Positions 61,379-64,000 of a stretch of 64,000 bases of DNA are shown piece by piece (position 1 is the stretch's first letter; the number at the start of each line of letters is the position of its first letter). The notes under the pieces are model-generated. The model made no database searches and was not told where the DNA came from. It saw only the letters and a program-made list of their open reading frames with translations. The position numbers were made by a program, and so were the translations under genes. Source of the stretch: Gracilibacillus suaedae (GTDB lineage Bacteria; Bacillota; Bacilli; Bacillales; Amphibacillaceae); NCBI RefSeq assembly GCF_017599345.1, contig NZ_JAGFVL010000029.1, forward strand, positions 1-64,000, written 5' to 3'.

Positions 61379-62325
61379 ATGTGATAATTTGTTACTTCAA
61401 GCATAAATTTTCATAAAATGAAAGCTTATGCTTGAATATACTTTATGCAATCTTATGCTTGATAATTTATTGTGAACTACCATAATAAATTCAAATAAGC
61501 ATAAACTATTGCTACAACGAAAATCCACAAACTTTTGGTGGTTCAATATTGTTTATTTAAATAAATTCGGGTTTTTTTAAAAGTATTCCATCTTTAAATG
61601 TATCGCACAAAATCAATCTTTTTCTTTGAAAGAGAGAAAGATGATTTAGAATCGACACAATTTAATTGGAAATTAGTCGAATAAAGATGGAAAAAGAAAA
61701 ACTTGATACATTAAAATTAAGAACGTTTGGATAGGCTGGGAGATTAAAGAGTTTCTTTTTTCTTTCAGTCTTTGTTTATTGGCCCCAGAATATATGTCGG
61801 GGTAAATAAAGCGTTTTCGATACTTTTATTACTAAGTATATTGTTGCAATATTAATAAATTTATATCACATAAATCTCCAAATATTCTTACATCTATAGG
61901 GAACTGGATTTAAATTCCTATTTTGTTAACTTTTTAATAAATCATAATCGCAGTGTTGACTTTAGGATATTGTTGAACACTAAAAGAGAACAACAAGGAG
62001 TAACATCGGTTTAATACGACCACTGAAATGTACCACCTCTGGCATAGTTTTTTACCACAAAATGACCCAAAGTGTACCAAAGAACTACAGACTGTTTACC
62101 ACTGCGGTTTCTCTGGTGATAAAAGATTTAATATTTTATAATCAGTTTTTACACATGGCTCAGCTTAACTCTTGTATTACGTAGTAGACTTAATACTACG
62201 CAACAAACATCTTCGTTTTTAGAAGAATTAATGAACTTGGAGACATAAATGTAAACTTTCACTTTATTTCAGATTGTGAATTTCAGATTAATTCAGCACC
62301 CAATCTCTTATAAAGATACAAGCAC
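61379..62325. other. Gene-poor AT-rich tract downstream of tmRNA
   Basis: No credible gene. It holds an AAGCATAA.../...TTATGCTT inverted repeat with further TATGCTTGA copies (61398-61455). Near 62018-62125 several TGTACC/TTACCAC motifs are arranged like the multiple terminal repeats of an IS21-type end (AATGTACCACC, GTGTACCAAAG, TTTACCAC twice). The downstream side of tmRNA is a common integration site, so decayed mobile DNA is likely. Confidence 0.4.
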
Positions 62326-62433
62326 GGCTTTACATGGAGTGGTGGGCATGATAGCCTCGTCGGAGAAGTCAGTCCCTGAAACTGCTGGCTTCCTGGTGTG
62401 AGAATCATGCGCACAGAGGCTCCATGTCAAGCC
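62326..62433. repeat. Structured hairpin repeat, copy B
   Basis: Outer arms GGCTTTACATGGAG / CTCCATGTCAAGCC, middle arm GTGGGCATGAT / ATCATGCGCAC and an inner GAAGTCAGT / ACTGCTGGCTTC. Compared with copy A (54-170) the base pair GCGTGAT/ATCACGC has become GCATGAT/ATCATGC, changing both sides. No transposase nearby. Confidence 0.75.
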
Positions 62434-62787
62434 ATTTTCGGTATAATTATTTATAATTGATTGAGAATATACAAAAAATGTTTGTGAAAAAATCCGTCTC
62501 AATTTGATAAAAAGTGGCTGTTTTGTGCAGAAATATTGTGCCCGTTTACAACATAAACACAGAATTAGAAAAAGACAATAAAAAGTTTTAAATGATGAAG
62601 ATTGTAGCGTTAAAGGTACGTTACTTTAACATCCAGCTGCCAATTAAGCTATTCTTACTTTAACTAACCCATTACTTAAATAAGACTAATAGTTGTATTG
62701 GGTTCATAACCCGATTTGCTAAATCTTTATAAACTCTTCTTATTGGATTATAATACAATCTAAGGTGAGAATTTAGGGGGGAAATAA
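62434..62787. other. Intergenic upstream of the AraC-type gene
   Basis: No gene seen. AT-rich; the promoter for the regulator is likely the TTGGAT...TATAAT pair around 62733-62752, which is poorly spaced. GGGGGG ribosome site at 62776. Confidence 0.35.
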
Positions 62788-63522
62788 ATGAACAATGTAA
62801 ACCATATAACATGTGAGAAAAGATCCTATACTAGAGAGTTTAGATCTCATCATCATGAGTATGGACAACTTATTTTTCCCTTGAAAGGATCCTTAGATAT
62901 ACAATTGATGTGGCAAGAAATCAAACTTAACTCAGAATATTGTTTGTATATTCCTCCCAAGGTAGAACATAACTACCGTTCTATGGATAGAAATGAATTC
63001 TTGGTCTTAGATATTCCAATACAATATTTACCTGAGGATACAAGTCAAATGAATATACAATTGGATAAACAATGGGCTTCAATCCGTTATTTGCTATTGG
63101 AAGAGGCTAGAAATCAAGAGAACATATCTTCTTTAATAAATTTAACTAGATATGTGACTAACAAAATTCAAATCTCTAAACCTCCTTCTATAGAATACAT
63201 TCATAAAAATTACAAAGAGTCAATTAGATTGGAAACTTTAGCAGAAATAGAGCATTACCATCCAGTGTACTATTCATCATGGTTTAAGAAAAAAACCGGA
63301 AAAAGCCCAAAAGTATATATATCAGAACTTCGTTTAAAAGAAGCTAAACATTTAATAATTTCAACACAGTGGTCCATGTCAAAGATCAGTGAGGAATTAG
63401 GTTTTGAAAATTCTTCATCTTTTACAAGTGGTTTGTTGGTTTTGAGGGAATACCTCCACAAAAATATAGAATTCTTAATAATTGATAAAAAGGATATTAA
63501 ACTTGGTAAAGAAAGTTTTTGA
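62788..63522 (+). CDS. AraC-family regulator with C-terminal frameshift
   Basis: The N-terminal half is a cupin ligand domain ('HHHEYGQLIFPLKGSLDIQ', 'YCLYIPPKVEHNYRS'); the C-terminal half is an AraC double helix-turn-helix ('IRLETLAEIEHYHPVYYSSWFKKKTGKSPKVYISELRLKEAKHLI', then 'MSKISEELGFENSSSF'). After residue ~211 the frame gives an unrelated tail. One extra T in the T-run at 63420-63423 would restore 'YKWFVGFEGIPPQKYRIL' and stop at 63485, the family's standard ending. So the last helix is altered by a one-base deletion, real or a sequencing error. ATG after GGGGGGAAA. Target unknown. Confidence 0.8.
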   Translation: MNNVNHITCEKRSYTREFRSHHHEYGQLIFPLKGSLDIQLMWQEIKLNSEYCLYIPPKVEHNYRSMDRNEFLVLDIPIQYLPEDTSQMNIQLDKQWASIRYLLLEEARNQENISSLINLTRYVTNKIQISKPPSIEYIHKNYKESIRLETLAEIEHYHPVYYSSWFKKKTGKSPKVYISELRLKEAKHLIISTQWSMSKISEELGFENSSSFTSGLLVLREYLHKNIEFLIIDKKDIKLGKESF

Positions 63523-63581
63523 GAAATTTTCTATTATAAGTTTTAATATTCTTTTTATTTTTTTTCATTGAGGTGAGCAAA

Positions 63582-63689
63582 ATGAAGAAAAACTGTCTCT
63601 CTTTTGTGAAAAAATATATTTATAGCGAAAGAAACGTATTCATACTGTACAGATCACAGACAATTATAACGAGACTAAATAAGTCTTAA
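63582..63689 (+). CDS. Possible 35-codon leader peptide upstream of ilvB
   Basis: ATG 63582, eight bases after GAGGTGAG, encodes '[20 protein letters not shown]' and continues '[15 protein letters not shown]', stopping 13 bp before the ilvB start. About a quarter of the residues are Ile, Leu or Val, so a translation-coupled or attenuation role for the branched-chain amino acid gene is possible. It could also be a chance frame. No T-box motif is seen in this leader. Confidence 0.4.
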   Translation: MKKNCLSFVKKYIYSERNVFILYRSQTIITRLNKS

Positions 63690-63702
63690 TAGGGGGATTA
63701 AA

Positions 63703-64000
63703 GTGGGAAGAACAAAAAACCAAGCTCAAGAAGTGCAGACAATGAATGAACCTAAAACTGGAGCAGATTTGCTTGTGGAGTCATTGATTAATGAAGAGGT
63801 TGAGACATTATTTGGCTATCCAGGTGGTGCAGTTCTATCTATCTTTGATGCCTTATATAAAGCTAAGGGTTATTTTAATCAAATCTTAGCGAGACATGAA
63901 CAAGGTTCGATTCATGCTGCTGAAGGATATGCGCGTGTTTCAGGAAAGCCAGGTGTTGTCATTGCAACTTCTGGGCCTGGTGCAACGAATCTCGTTACTG
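63703..64000 (+). CDS. ilvB: Acetolactate synthase large subunit (5' part)
   Basis: First 99 codons of a thiamine-diphosphate enzyme of valine/isoleucine synthesis; the gene runs off the window. '[36 protein letters not shown]', catalytic Glu in '[37 protein letters not shown]'. This matches IlvB rather than the catabolic AlsS by overall wording, but the cut prevents certainty. GTG start 63703 after AGGGGG; an ATG 13 codons in is possible. It is probably first in an ilv-leu operon beyond the edge. Confidence 0.9.
   Translation, partial: MGRTKNQAQEVQTMNEPKTGADLLVESLINEEVETLFGYPGGAVLSIFDALYKAKGYFNQILARHEQGSIHAAEGYARVSGKPGVVIATSGPGATNLVT

Noticed and set aside
63523-63702. T-box leader upstream of ilvB
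   Set aside because: No AGGGTGGNACCGCG motif and no Stem I specifier features in the available sequence.

Overview
The window is a low-GC Bacillota chromosome segment. Gene content and order match the B. subtilis yv* region (minJ, uvrBA, yojF-bshB2, yvlCD, hprK-lgt-ppaX-yvoF, yvcD-trxB, rapZ-yvcK-whiA-crh, tRNA-Arg, clpP, cggR-gapA-pgk-tpiA-gpmI-eno, secG-est-rnr-smpB-ssrA). Bacillithiol genes, Crh, CggR and S-box riboswitches point to Bacillaceae. RF3, acidic lipoprotein linkers and the repeat load suggest the Oceanobacillus/Virgibacillus/Gracilibacillus side of the family; that placement is inference, not shown.

Layout. 1-7 kb is an accessory patch: an IS256-type element carrying an inserted structured repeat, two gene tails of one family, a truncated holin with an intact amidase, small membrane proteins and a short MCP-like transducer. 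7-32.5 kb is core: minJ, a SNF2 helicase, prfC, SOS-regulated uvrBA, bacillithiol genes, hprK-lgt-ppaX-yvoF, panE, yvcD-trxB, rapZ-yvcK-whiA, crh, tRNA-Arg(CCG) and CtsR-controlled clpP. 32.8-40.6 kb is a sulfur module under three SAM-I riboswitches. 40.7-49.4 kb holds ldh, a glutaredoxin-like gene and the CggR-regulated glycolytic operon. 49.7-52.9 kb is a Fur-type iron uptake pair. 53-55 kb is ptsHI. 56.5-61.4 kb is secG, est, rnr, smpB and tmRNA. 61.4-64 kb is a gene-poor tract, a frameshifted AraC-type regulator and the start of an acetolactate synthase gene.

Most unusual part. Two SAM-I riboswitches in series, each with its own terminator, precede an operon encoding an O-acetylhomoserine sulfhydrylase fused to a CoA-binding domain, a sulfonate/taurine-type ABC importer and an AcsA-like acyl-CoA synthetase. 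A third SAM-I riboswitch then controls a protein of the lactate-oxidase (FMN hydroxyacid dehydrogenase) fold that has lost the family's catalytic residues. Sulfhydrylation of O-acetylhomoserine releases acetate, so an acetate-activating enzyme and a CoA-binding domain in the same operon suggest acetate-to-acetyl-CoA recycling. This is a hypothesis.

The second theme is repeats. At least five families of intergenic repeats occur twice or more in the window, several palindromic: a ~110-bp hairpin element, a 180-bp GCGGACATTT palindrome element, GTTGnnAGTAAA tandem arrays, a short element overlapping stop codons, and a long CGCTTTCC-type block.
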